From contig NZ_JBBAKG010000015.1 of assembly GCF_040403615.1 (NCBI RefSeq), forward strand, positions 23,970 to 87,969: 64,000 bases of DNA, read 5' to 3'. Positions 26,388-34,888 of this stretch are shown piece after piece (within the stretch, counting starts at the first letter, position 1; each line of letters starts with the position of its first letter). The position numbers and the translations under genes were made by a program. The notes beneath the pieces are model-generated. The model saw only the letters and a program-made list of their open reading frames with translations, had not been told where the DNA came from and searched no databases. This stretch comes from Haliscomenobacter sp040403615 (GTDB lineage: Bacteria; Bacteroidota; Bacteroidia; Chitinophagales; Saprospiraceae).

Positions 26388-27521
26388 CTAAGTCGCCGAA
26401 ATTCCCCCATCTCCCACATACCGTGGCTCCATAGCCTCTTCAAATGTATATAACTCCACCAATTGCTTTTTTCCTTTGAGTTCAAAAATTCCCACCCGCT
26501 TGGGATGGTATTGCAGGGGTGGTAGATCCAATAAATCCAGCAGATTTTTGCTGATCAGCATCCGCACCCGGAATTTATTGCATACTGCCTGGATGCGGGC
26601 AGATGTATTCATGGTATCGCCAGAATAGACGATGTCTTTTTTGATGACCCCGATTTCTCCGGTGGTTACCGCACCACAATGAATTCCCGCTTTGAACTCT
26701 GGTGCAACGCCATATTTGTCCCGGTAAAAGCCCGAACGCCGCAGCATCAACTCCTGCATGCGAAAAAAACAGCGGATGCAGTTGGCGTTTTTTAACCCCC
26801 GCTTCATGTCCCAGGTAATCACAATTTCATCCCCCACGTACTGGTAAATTTCTCCAGAAGTATCCACTATCGGGATCGTGACGTCTCGGAAGAAATCATT
26901 GAGGAAATTAAAAAATTGCACGTGTCCCAATTGCTCGGCAATGGCGGTAGACCCCTTGATGTCGACAAACATAAAAACGCGTTCCTCTTCGCGCGGGCGA
27001 TGGTAATGCCCCAAAAGCATTTTGATGAGTACGCCTTGACCATATTTTTCATTGACGTGCAGCGCAATCGTCGTAATGAAAGCAATGATTGACCAAAAAA
27101 TAAGGATTTTGATGTAAAAAGGCCGGTCAAACAAAAAAGTACTGCGGGCAAGCACTTCGGGGTCAAGTCCATTTTCTCCGTAACGGATGCTCAGCAAAAC
27201 CCCGTGAGTGAGTAGAAAAATGCCAAAATTAAGTAATGAAATTACGAAACTGGAAATCAACAAGGCAAAGCCAAACGATTTCATCGTAAAGCGATCGCGC
27301 AAGAAAAACACCAGAAAACCGCCGGAAATAATACTGGAGAAGAAAGCAGAAAGGGTGTTAAACAACACAAAACGCACCACTCCTGCGTCGTGCACAGACC
27401 AGCCTGATGAAAGAGAATACGCACCTAAAGCGTCCAAAGCTCCAAGCAGCGTCCACCAGACAATGATCCAGAACAACTGGTTAAGTTTGAGCCGAAACCT
27501 TCTGGTATACTGTTCTTTCAT
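26388..27521 (-). CDS. Membrane-anchored class III adenylate/guanylate cyclase
   Basis: 377 residues from ATG 27521; a TATTTTTG -7 box at 27550-27543 places transcription start after the longer frame at 27644, supporting this choice. About four membrane helices fill residues 12-170. The cyclase domain starts with RVFMFVDIKGSTAIAEQLGH (first metal Asp) and continues IYQYVGDEIVITW (second metal Asp) and GIHCGAVTTGEIG, with YSGDTMNTSARIQ providing the Asn/Arg transition-state residues. It likely makes cAMP or cGMP in response to a membrane signal; nucleotide preference is not resolved. Confidence 0.88.
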   Translation of the reverse strand: MKEQYTRRFRLKLNQLFWIIVWWTLLGALDALGAYSLSSGWSVHDAGVVRFVLFNTLSAFFSSIISGGFLVFFLRDRFTMKSFGFALLISSFVISLLNFGIFLLTHGVLLSIRYGENGLDPEVLARSTFLFDRPFYIKILIFWSIIAFITTIALHVNEKYGQGVLIKMLLGHYHRPREEERVFMFVDIKGSTAIAEQLGHVQFFNFLNDFFRDVTIPIVDTSGEIYQYVGDEIVITWDMKRGLKNANCIRCFFRMQELMLRRSGFYRDKYGVAPEFKAGIHCGAVTTGEIGVIKKDIVYSGDTMNTSARIQAVCNKFRVRMLISKNLLDLLDLPPLQYHPKRVGIFELKGKKQLVELYTFEEAMEPRYVGDGGISAT

Positions 27522-27542
27522 ACAAGTTTTGCGTAGTGCGTG

Positions 27543-27550
27543 CAAAAATA
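27543..27550 (-). promoter_or_regulatory. -7 box TATTTTTG upstream of the cyclase gene
   Basis: On the minus strand TATTTTTG fits TAnnTTTG, 22 bp before ATG 27521. No TTG lies at the usual 20-bp spacing, so the -33 element is weak. Confidence 0.45.
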
Positions 27551-27683
27551 CATAATTTGCGACGCAAGAAATCTTTATTTTTACGGTTGGTCCATGCAGC
27601 CCTTGATTACAACCAGGGCTATACGTAACCAAACAATACAACAAAATGCTACCAGAAAGGTGGTTTCAAATACGTAAAAACCT

Positions 27684-28244
27684 ATGCTTCAGCATTTGTT
27701 AACTGTTGAAACGGCACTGATTACGTCGCGTACTGTCGTGCGTCGTTTTCGTGAAAACGATGGACAAAACTACTTTAAGCTTTTTCAAGATAATCTGGAT
27801 CAACTCGAAAGTCGTTTCCCGCCCATCGTCGATAACATCCCCAATCAGGATGATGTAGAATTTTTTGTTCGCCAAAAACTTGCTTCCTGGCTTACTCAAA
27901 GTGAATATTGCCTGGGCGTTTGGGACAAAGACTCGGCGGTACCCATTGGTTTGGTGCGCATTTCCAATATCAATTGGGCGCTTTCCAAAGGAGAACTGTT
28001 CTTTTTTTTGGACAAATCGCGCTACAAAAAAGGCATCATGACCGAAGTGCTGCAAAAAGTGGTTCACTTTGCTTTCTACCAACTGCAATTGAACAAGCTG
28101 ACGCTCCGTACCGAAAGTGACAATTTTGCTGCCCAGCGTTTGGCGCGCAAAGTTGGTTTTTTGCGAGAAGGAGATCTGCGATCTGAATACCGCCGTGCAA
28201 GCGGAGAATGGGTTGATCTGATGATTTTCGGCCTGATTAAATAA
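27684..28244 (+). CDS. GNAT-family N-acetyltransferase (RimJ/RimL type)
   Basis: 186 residues. The GNAT fold is recognisable: ALITSRTVVRRFRENDGQNY at the N-terminus, WALSKGELFFFLDKSRYKKG leading into the acetyl-CoA pyrophosphate-binding turn, then LTLRTESDNFAAQRLARKVG and FLREGDLR near the end, the RimJ/L-type pattern for acetylating protein N-termini or small amines. It is divergent from the cyclase gene and precedes the 1120-residue gene by 59 bp; a shared transcript is possible. Substrate unknown. Confidence 0.85.
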   Translation: MLQHLLTVETALITSRTVVRRFRENDGQNYFKLFQDNLDQLESRFPPIVDNIPNQDDVEFFVRQKLASWLTQSEYCLGVWDKDSAVPIGLVRISNINWALSKGELFFFLDKSRYKKGIMTEVLQKVVHFAFYQLQLNKLTLRTESDNFAAQRLARKVGFLREGDLRSEYRRASGEWVDLMIFGLIK

Positions 28245-28303
28245 CTTTGGGCTTTTAGCGTTTTAAAACCCTAATAGTCTAGAACTCGTTATCTTAAAAG
28301 AAT

Positions 28304-31300
28304 ATGTTGCCAAATTTACCATCCGAAGCCATCGTTTTCACCATAAATTCTGCGATCCGGCTAGGCCGAAATATCCAAAAAGCCTATGCGAATAGCATTC
28401 GGGCCAAGAGTTTAGTACTGCCTTTACCGAAGTTTGACAGCACACTAGACATTCTTTCGGCAGATCGTTTCTTTCAACGAGAAGGGGAAGACAATGGCCG
28501 CCAATTTCTAGTTCAATTGGAACACCTCAACGCCTTGCACCAAAAAAGCATGAGCCAGGGCTTGATAGATGGGGAGAAAGACGAATACCTGGAATATTAC
28601 AAGACTTTTTTCCGCATGGTGCGCAACGGCAATGATGAATCCAAAATTCAGGATGGCGGCATCAATACCGAAGATGTAGTCGCGTTGCTCAAAATTCGCC
28701 AATGGGAAAAAGGCAAGGCACCACAACCCTCCGCCCTGCAACTTGTGGCGGGAAGTTTGGTGGAAATTGGCATCGATTATTTCAACAATGTTCCGGGCGC
28801 CCTCAATCTCGAGTCTTCTTACGGTCGGGCATTGAAGCAGTTTCTTGATGGCTTTGACGACATTGAAATTGCTGAAAGCGACAACCTGAAAAGAACCCTG
28901 GCCAAAGATATTTTGCCGAAATTGTTCATTGGTGCTGCCGAAAGCTTGAGTGAATTGAGCAGTACGGTGGCCAACGATGAGCAATTTCAGCTATTTATCA
29001 AGGCCACGGCCAATGGCATGGCCAAAGACCTCATCGCCCGCACCGCCAAAAGTGATTCCGCAGATTACCACGATACCGTGCGTTGGGGGCAATTGTTGCT
29101 CAGTAGTTTGATCAAAAACGCCGGACATTATGTTTTTTCAGCACCTTCAACTGTATTGGGTACTCCCGAAGCCAGTTCTGCGCTAATCCAACAAACCGGA
29201 TTGACCCTGTTGAACATCATTCTGGACAAGGATACCGACAACATCAGTTTGCGGCGGGTATTGACCGTCGAAGCGCTAGATCAAATTGTACGCGCTTCCT
29301 TGAGCGTATTGGCCGAATATCCTGAATTGCTCACCCATCAACGTGGAGTACAGGAAATCGTGAGTGGGGTAAGTTCAGCAGTAGCCCGTTCGGGAATTCA
29401 ACGCCCAGATTTGTTGCCCGAAATTTTACGCCTCGTACTCGAGCATACCGCTGGCAACCTCTACCTGGTTTGGGAAATTGAAGAAGAAGATGCCAAGCAC
29501 CTCTTGGTCAACGCAGTACAACATATTTTAAGCGTATTGGCCAAACCTTCCAGCAATGGAGCATGGCGACCCCGTTTGTCCAAAACCCAGATGATCAACC
29601 TGGTTGGGGATTTGCTCGATGATGTGGTGCAACACCCTGGCTTGGTCACTGAAAAAGTACGTCAAGACTCCTTGCTTGCCGAAGTACTCAGCATCACGTT
29701 CCAGGCATTGGACAAAGTACCCAAAGAACAGCGGCTGCGTTGGGAAGTAGTTGAAATGCTGATTCAGCTCAACCTACGGGCAGTAGTCAAAAGTAAGTCT
29801 GTACTGGAAACCATCAATTGGGGAACGGACGAAGAGAGCACCACGATTTTAAACAAAATTCTAGACCTGATCTTCGTTTCTGTTTTCGATGGCAAAACCA
29901 ATTTGGGCGTTGAGCGGGTCAAACTTTTGCAAGAAATTTTTGAATACGTAATGGATGTGGTGGTTGCGGAATACCCGAATCGCCTCGGCTTGGTGGTTGT
30001 CAAAATATTGGTTTCGCCAGAAACCGGAATAGACTTTTCAGAAGGCTTCAACCGCCCCTTGGCCGATGACATCGTGGAGGCGGCACTCATTCTGTTTACC
30101 CAGCACCCCGATTTGATTGTTGATGATTTAGCCCTGCAACGCATCATTGGTGGTGTAGCGGAAGCAGTCAGCAAAGCGGGCATTCATCAACCTGGCTTGC
30201 TTTCGGAAATTGTTCGCCTGGTATTGATCAAAACCGCTGATAACATTGAGTTGCTCATTGAAGCAGACCACAATGATGGGTTGGAATACCTCTTGGTGGT
30301 TGCCCTGCGGGAAATTTTGCAATCCTTTGGTGCAGAACCGCCAATTGGTCGATGGAAACCCCGCTTCACCCCTGAGCAACTGATTCAATTGACCGAATTC
30401 CTGCTGGATGAGGTGGTACAAAACCCTGCCTGGATTACCGACAAAGTGAATCAGAACAGTTTGCTGCGCGAAGTACTGGATCTGTCTTTAAGGGCCATGC
30501 AAAAAGTACCACCTGGACAGCGACTCAATGCGCAAACCTTTGAATACCTGATTGATGTGGTTTTAAGGGGTGTATCGCGTAGCCGAAAACTCCTGGAAAA
30601 GGTTCGTTGGGCTGACAACCAAACCGAGAGTGCAATTCTGGAAAAAGTCCTGGATTTGGTACTCAATTGTGTATTCCCGCCTTCTGAGGGTGCAGCGGTA
30701 GACAAACCCAAATTACTCATCGACTTGCTTGAATTTGTCTTTGATGTGATTTTGGCCGAAAACCCCGATGCCAAAGGATTGGCCTTACTGGAATTGATTT
30801 TATCGGATGCCGCAGGGATTGATTTTTCCAAAGGATTCGACCGGGATTTGGTGGAAGATCTTTTAGAGGCGGCGCAATATGCCATCGGGCAACATCCAGA
30901 ATTGGTATCTGGAAAGCCCAATTTGGCCGACATCCTGGCCGATTGCTCGGCAGCCATTCACCTCCTGAGCATGGATCATCCCAATATTGGCGCCAAGATT
31001 TTGAGCTTAATCTTGGAACACAGCGCCGATAACCTGGAAGCCGTTTTGGATACCCGCGCTGAAAACCCCAAACACTTATTGGTAGAGGCGCTTCAGCAAA
31101 TTGTGTTGGCCATTTCCGCAGAGCGCAGCAATGGCCGGTGGTCTAGAGTGATCACCGAAGAGCAAATGCTGGAATTGATTGAATTTGTGCAGGAGCAGTC
31201 CATTCCGATGCCTGAATTGCTCAAAGATGATTATGTGTTTCGGGTTCTTGATTGTATTCTGATGGCAATGGATCAAAAGTCGCCACAATGGCGTCCACCT

Positions 31301-31666
31301 TTTGCACTCCTGCAAATTTTGATGGAAAATCTGCTGCTTATCGCCAAGGAACACCGGGAGTTGCTCAAAAAGGCCAACCTGCCTGATCGGGTTGATCAAC
31401 CCATTGTTCTCACTTATTTGGTTGAAAAACTCTTGGAATTGCTTTTCCGTCAGGATAAAAATACCCATCGCATTATTACTCAATTGCCCGCACTTGATGT
31501 TGTGGTAGACTTCTTCCTGACTACCCTCGAAGAGTGGGACATCAATGAACACGCAGTGGACAAAGCCGCTGGCAAATTACAATACCAACTGGATCGTTTC
31601 ACACTGGGAGATATTTCCCTGGAGGATTTGTTGGACGAATTGGGTACCGACGAAGATTTCCTGTAG
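28304..31666 (+). CDS. Unrecognised 1120-residue protein with three 260-residue repeats
   Basis: No family recognised. No signal peptide or membrane segment; the sequence is almost wholly helical, acidic and Leu/Ile/Val-rich, suggesting a cytoplasmic helical solenoid. Three homologous repeats start near residues 340, 602 and 865. Shared landmarks in each are a PELL/PDLI/PELV start, EILRLVLEHTAGNL-like and AVQHILSV-like helices, a WRPRLSKTQM / WKPRFTPEQL / WSRVITEEQM turn, and (in repeats 1 and 2) TGIDFSEGF / AGIDFSKGF near the end. The N-terminal 340 residues are a separate region. The stop TAG is part of the palindrome at 31662-31775. Function cannot be inferred; a scaffold role is only a guess. 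Confidence 0.8.
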   Translation: MLPNLPSEAIVFTINSAIRLGRNIQKAYANSIRAKSLVLPLPKFDSTLDILSADRFFQREGEDNGRQFLVQLEHLNALHQKSMSQGLIDGEKDEYLEYYKTFFRMVRNGNDESKIQDGGINTEDVVALLKIRQWEKGKAPQPSALQLVAGSLVEIGIDYFNNVPGALNLESSYGRALKQFLDGFDDIEIAESDNLKRTLAKDILPKLFIGAAESLSELSSTVANDEQFQLFIKATANGMAKDLIARTAKSDSADYHDTVRWGQLLLSSLIKNAGHYVFSAPSTVLGTPEASSALIQQTGLTLLNIILDKDTDNISLRRVLTVEALDQIVRASLSVLAEYPELLTHQRGVQEIVSGVSSAVARSGIQRPDLLPEILRLVLEHTAGNLYLVWEIEEEDAKHLLVNAVQHILSVLAKPSSNGAWRPRLSKTQMINLVGDLLDDVVQHPGLVTEKVRQDSLLAEVLSITFQALDKVPKEQRLRWEVVEMLIQLNLRAVVKSKSVLETINWGTDEESTTILNKILDLIFVSVFDGKTNLGVERVKLLQEIFEYVMDVVVAEYPNRLGLVVVKILVSPETGIDFSEGFNRPLADDIVEAALILFTQHPDLIVDDLALQRIIGGVAEAVSKAGIHQPGLLSEIVRLVLIKTADNIELLIEADHNDGLEYLLVVALREILQSFGAEPPIGRWKPRFTPEQLIQLTEFLLDEVVQNPAWITDKVNQNSLLREVLDLSLRAMQKVPPGQRLNAQTFEYLIDVVLRGVSRSRKLLEKVRWADNQTESAILEKVLDLVLNCVFPPSEGAAVDKPKLLIDLLEFVFDVILAENPDAKGLALLELILSDAAGIDFSKGFDRDLVEDLLEAAQYAIGQHPELVSGKPNLADILADCSAAIHLLSMDHPNIGAKILSLILEHSADNLEAVLDTRAENPKHLLVEALQQIVLAISAERSNGRWSRVITEEQMLELIEFVQEQSIPMPELLKDDYVFRVLDCILMAMDQKSPQWRPPFALLQILMENLLLIAKEHRELLKKANLPDRVDQPIVLTYLVEKLLELLFRQDKNTHRIITQLPALDVVVDFFLTTLEEWDINEHAVDKAAGKLQYQLDRFTLGDISLEDLLDELGTDEDFL

Positions 31667-31775
31667 GGGCAACCCTGTGTGGTTGCACATGCAACCCAAT
31701 CTGGTTGCACCGTGTTGGTCCTCCATGTGGTTGCACCACATGGAGGACTGGATGCCCACACAGGGGCATCCCTAC
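31662..31775. repeat. Composite palindrome supplying both stop codons of a convergent gene pair
   Basis: Outer ends read GTAGGGGCAACCCTGTGTGG on the plus strand and GTAGGGATGCCCCTGTGTGG on the minus strand. Inside are smaller hairpins, the strongest pairing gtcctccatgtgg with ccacatggaggac (13 bp, perfect). The TAG of the left end (31664-31666) stops the 1120-residue protein, and the TAG of the right end (31774-31772 on the minus strand) stops the FAH-family gene. Related to 12070-12119 and 12157-12194. Confidence 0.88.
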
Positions 31776-32632
31776 GAGGGTTTCCATGCTTGGGCGACCT
31801 GTTTTTGTACCCCCAATCCATCAATACCCAATTCGATTACATCACCTGGTTTCAGGTAGCGGGGTGGTTTGAAACCCAATCCAACCCCAAACGGGGTTCC
31901 TGTTGAAATCACATCACCAGGCAACAGGGTCATAAACTGACTCAGGTAGTGAATCAAATGAGGGATTTTGAATACCAAATCATCGGTATTAGAATCTTGC
32001 ACCATTTCGCTGTTTACAGATAACCAGAGTCGCAAATTGTGGGGATCAGTTATCTCATCGGGAGTTGCCAAAAACGGACCTAATGGTGCAAAAGTATCCG
32101 CGCTTTTTCCTTTGACCCATTGGCCTGAGCGCTCCAATTGGAATTCCCGCTCCGAATAGTCATTGTGCAATACATACCCTGCAACATATTCCATTGCTTC
32201 GGCTTCCTCTATATAGCTGGCTTTTTTACCAATGACTACAGCCAATTCGACTTCCCAGTCGGTTTTGATCGAATTTTTGGGAATGATCAGGTTGTCATAT
32301 GGGCCGCAAATGGCGGTAGTGGCTTTAAAGAAAACCACTGGCTCCTCGGGAAGAGCCATGCCGGATTCTGCGGCGTGCTTGGCATAATTTAGTCCAATGC
32401 AAATGAGTTTGGAGGGTCGGCCAATGCAGGCTCCGAGTCGCTCTAAAGGATCGATTGCTGCGCAAGTAGCGGCATTTGCAGTCACCCAAGCTGACAATTC
32501 CTTGATTTTGCCACTGGCAAAAAATTGTTCATCAAAATCGGTTGTGAAAGCAGAAACATCGATGCGGCGACCATCGGGAAGCTGGACTCCCGGTTTTTCG
32601 GCTTCAGGTGCGCCGTAGCGGATTAATTTCAT
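31772..32632 (-). CDS. Fumarylacetoacetate hydrolase-family enzyme, probably 2,4-diketo-3-deoxy-L-fuconate hydrolase type
   Basis: 286 residues from ATG 32632; the frame continues to 32728 but that part translates repeats. The FAH fold is clear: LICIGLNYAKHAAESG, PVVFFKATTAICGP, DWEVELAVVIGKKASYIEE with the metal-binding Glu residues, and VISTGTPFGVGLGFKPPRYL. This branch acts on acylpyruvate-like compounds. Next to an SDR of the ketodeoxy-sugar-acid type, it most likely cleaves 2,4-diketo-3-deoxy-L-fuconate to pyruvate and lactate; that specificity is inferred from pairing. Its stop codon lies in the palindrome end. Confidence 0.85.
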   Translation of the reverse strand: MKLIRYGAPEAEKPGVQLPDGRRIDVSAFTTDFDEQFFASGKIKELSAWVTANAATCAAIDPLERLGACIGRPSKLICIGLNYAKHAAESGMALPEEPVVFFKATTAICGPYDNLIIPKNSIKTDWEVELAVVIGKKASYIEEAEAMEYVAGYVLHNDYSEREFQLERSGQWVKGKSADTFAPLGPFLATPDEITDPHNLRLWLSVNSEMVQDSNTDDLVFKIPHLIHYLSQFMTLLPGDVISTGTPFGVGLGFKPPRYLKPGDVIELGIDGLGVQKQVAQAWKPS

Positions 32633-32723
32633 GGTGTGGTTTTTTGCGTTTATGGTTTTGGATGATGTGTTGCGAACTTCGTTCGAGGTGTTTTTTTCAC
32701 GAACTTCGTACTGGGGACACGCA

Positions 32724-32781
32724 CCCACGAATGAATTCGTGGGTTTGGATATAATTCCCTGCCCACGAATGAATTCGTGGG
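32724..32781. repeat. Two direct copies of a 20-bp hairpin CCCACGAATGAATTCGTGGG
   Basis: Copy one at 32724-32743 and copy two at 32762-32781 are identical and in the same orientation, 38 bp apart. Each forms an 8-bp stem with a TGAA tetraloop. Short acgaacttcg repeats lie just before them (32671-32709). They fill the gap between the SDR and FAH genes, which read in the same direction. Confidence 0.85.
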
Positions 32782-32785
32782 TTGG

Positions 32786-33553
32786 TTAGTTGTTGAGGCG
32801 GGTGAAGCCCCCGTCCAGAGGGTAGTCGCAGCCGGTGATGAAGCCTGCTTCGTCTGAACAGAGGAACAGCGCCAGGTAAGCCACTTCAATGGGTTTGGCC
32901 ATGCGGCCTATGGGCTGGGTTTTGGCCAGTTTTTCGTACATTTCAGCTTCTTGACCTGGGTAATTTTTGGTCAAAAAACCATCCACAAAAGGTGTGTGTA
33001 CCCGCGCAGGCGAGATGCAATTGCAACGAATATTTTGTTTGAGGTAATCCTTGGCGGTAGCCAAAGTCATGGTCAATACCGCGCCCTTCGCAGTAGAATA
33101 AGCAAATCGATCCGGTATTCCGATGGTTGCAGCAATTGATGCCATATTCAGGATGACGCCGCCACCCTTTTCTTTCATCAGCGGAATGGCTGCGAATAGG
33201 CAATTGTACACCCCTTTGACATTGACGTTCATCACGCGATCGAAATCGGCTTCGGTGGTAGTTTCAGCAGTACCAATATGCGCAATACCTGCATTGTTGA
33301 CCAGGATATCCATTGGCCCAATTTTTTGAAATATTTCCGCAATTTGGGCTTGATTGCTCACATCGCAGGCGTAGGCACTCGCTTTACCACCTTCTGCAAC
33401 AATTGAATTTGCAGCCTCCTGAGCAGCGGCTTCGTTCCAATCCAGAATGTAGACTTCGGCTCCCTGCCGGGCAAATACCTGCGCAATTGCCAAACCGATA
33501 CCACTACCGCTACCCGTGATGGCAGCCTTTTTGTTGCTGAGTGAAAAAAGCAT
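32786..33553 (-). CDS. SDR, probably 2-keto-3-deoxy-L-fuconate dehydrogenase type
   Basis: 255-residue classical SDR: TGSGSGIG near residue 13, Asp in YILDWNEA indicating NAD preference, NNAG near 87, catalytic Ser in NMASIAAT and YSTAK. The ending ITGCDYPLDGGFTRLNN resembles ketodeoxy-sugar-acid dehydrogenases rather than FabG. Followed after 153 bp by the FAH-family hydrolase on the same strand; the pair matches the last two steps of the non-phosphorylative L-fucose pathway. The earlier steps are not in the window, so the substrate remains inferred. Confidence 0.86.
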   Translation of the reverse strand: MLFSLSNKKAAITGSGSGIGLAIAQVFARQGAEVYILDWNEAAAQEAANSIVAEGGKASAYACDVSNQAQIAEIFQKIGPMDILVNNAGIAHIGTAETTTEADFDRVMNVNVKGVYNCLFAAIPLMKEKGGGVILNMASIAATIGIPDRFAYSTAKGAVLTMTLATAKDYLKQNIRCNCISPARVHTPFVDGFLTKNYPGQEAEMYEKLAKTQPIGRMAKPIEVAYLALFLCSDEAGFITGCDYPLDGGFTRLNN

Positions 33554-33642
33554 ATTTGTTGTGCGTTTTTTAGTTTTGGATCTTTAGTCTTAAATTGACG
33601 ACCAATTCTACGCATCGAGAGAAAATCTGTCTCAACCTGAAA

Positions 33643-34761
33643 CTAAAACCCCTCCTCCTCCATGCGCCCGGTCAATTGTTTGACAATCTTGAATTGATTC
33701 AAAAATTCCTTGGCGATCACCCGAATAATGGTGTAAACCGGAATCGCAAAAATCATACCCACAATTCCATCAATTTGAGCACCGATGAGGATCACCAGAA
33801 AAATTTCCAATGGATGAGCCAAAACGCTTCTGGAAAAGATATAGGGTTGCAAAAAATTATTATCGAGGATTTGCATCACTTGAAAAACAAGGAATACCTT
33901 AATCAGCATCGGGGCCAACTGAGTATAAAAATTGAGATCCAGATTGGAACATATAGTAATGAAAATACCAAATGCTGCGCCAATGATAGGTCCAAGATAA
34001 GGGATTACGTTCATTAAAGCTCCAAATAAAGCAATCAAAAGGGCATTTTTGACCCCTAATATGATCAGCATCAGCCAAAGTCCAACCGCAAACAAGGACA
34101 ACTGCACGACCAAGCCACCAAAATAGCGGGTCAGCAGCGCCACTGCATCTTTGATGGTTTCGCGGGAAGCTTGCTCATATTGATCGGGGATCAATGCAAT
34201 GACGAAATTGATAAACAGCTTGCGCTCCTGCAAAAAGAAAAAGGTGATAAAAGTAACCGCAGCAACATTCACGATAATGTTGCCAATAGCACCAACAATT
34301 GAGGCAATAAAACTGCCAATTTTACTCGGGTCAAACCACCCCTTAAGGCTATTTCTAAGCAATTTCTCCAGAGAATCCTCTGGTAGCTGAACGCCATACG
34401 CCAACAACCAACTTCCAATCTTATCGTAAGGCTCTTCCAATGCTGTTGCAATGGCTCGATAATCTACACTAGCCAGATTCGTGGCCTGCTTCAGAATTGA
34501 AGGCACAAAAAGCGCTATCACCCCCCCAAATACCAAAAAGAAAAAAACGAGGGTGAGTGCTGCACACATTGCGGGGCCAGGATGTCTTTTCATGATTCGG
34601 ATCAAGCGAATTCGGGTATATATTGGTTGTCCAATCAACGAAACGATCCATGCAGCAACTACATAAGATATAATCGTACTAAAATTGTACACCAGAAAGC
34701 CTACAAACAGCGCCGTGAGGCCAATGATAATGTAGCGACTCCAGTTTTGGGCGATGGTCAT
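33643..34761 (-). CDS. AI-2E/PerM-family membrane transporter
   Basis: 372 residues with about eight membrane segments. Family hallmarks are the N-terminal paired helices, the long cytoplasmic segment (residues 100-180), and the core ALFGALMNVIPYLGPIIGAAFG followed by FLVFQVMQILDNNFLQPYIF and HPLEIFLVILIGAQIDGIVG. The family includes a presumed autoinducer-2 exporter and sodium/proton antiporters, so actual cargo is uncertain. Divergent from the Gfo/Idh/MocA gene. Its last residues are acidic and unremarkable. Confidence 0.9.
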   Translation of the reverse strand: MTIAQNWSRYIIIGLTALFVGFLVYNFSTIISYVVAAWIVSLIGQPIYTRIRLIRIMKRHPGPAMCAALTLVFFFLVFGGVIALFVPSILKQATNLASVDYRAIATALEEPYDKIGSWLLAYGVQLPEDSLEKLLRNSLKGWFDPSKIGSFIASIVGAIGNIIVNVAAVTFITFFFLQERKLFINFVIALIPDQYEQASRETIKDAVALLTRYFGGLVVQLSLFAVGLWLMLIILGVKNALLIALFGALMNVIPYLGPIIGAAFGIFITICSNLDLNFYTQLAPMLIKVFLVFQVMQILDNNFLQPYIFSRSVLAHPLEIFLVILIGAQIDGIVGMIFAIPVYTIIRVIAKEFLNQFKIVKQLTGRMEEEGF

Positions 34762-34888
34762 AATGGTGACTTTTTGTGGAAGTTTATTTAGAGCTTTGGT
34801 AAAAATAGCAGATTTTCTGCAAATTCAATTTCTGCTTTTCATTTGTGGGTGTAACTTTAGATCAGGTAACTTCACACAACTATACATT

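Noticed and set aside
32633..32728. N-terminal extension of the FAH-family frame
   Set aside because: Contains repeat-derived sequence; family N-terminus begins at 32632.
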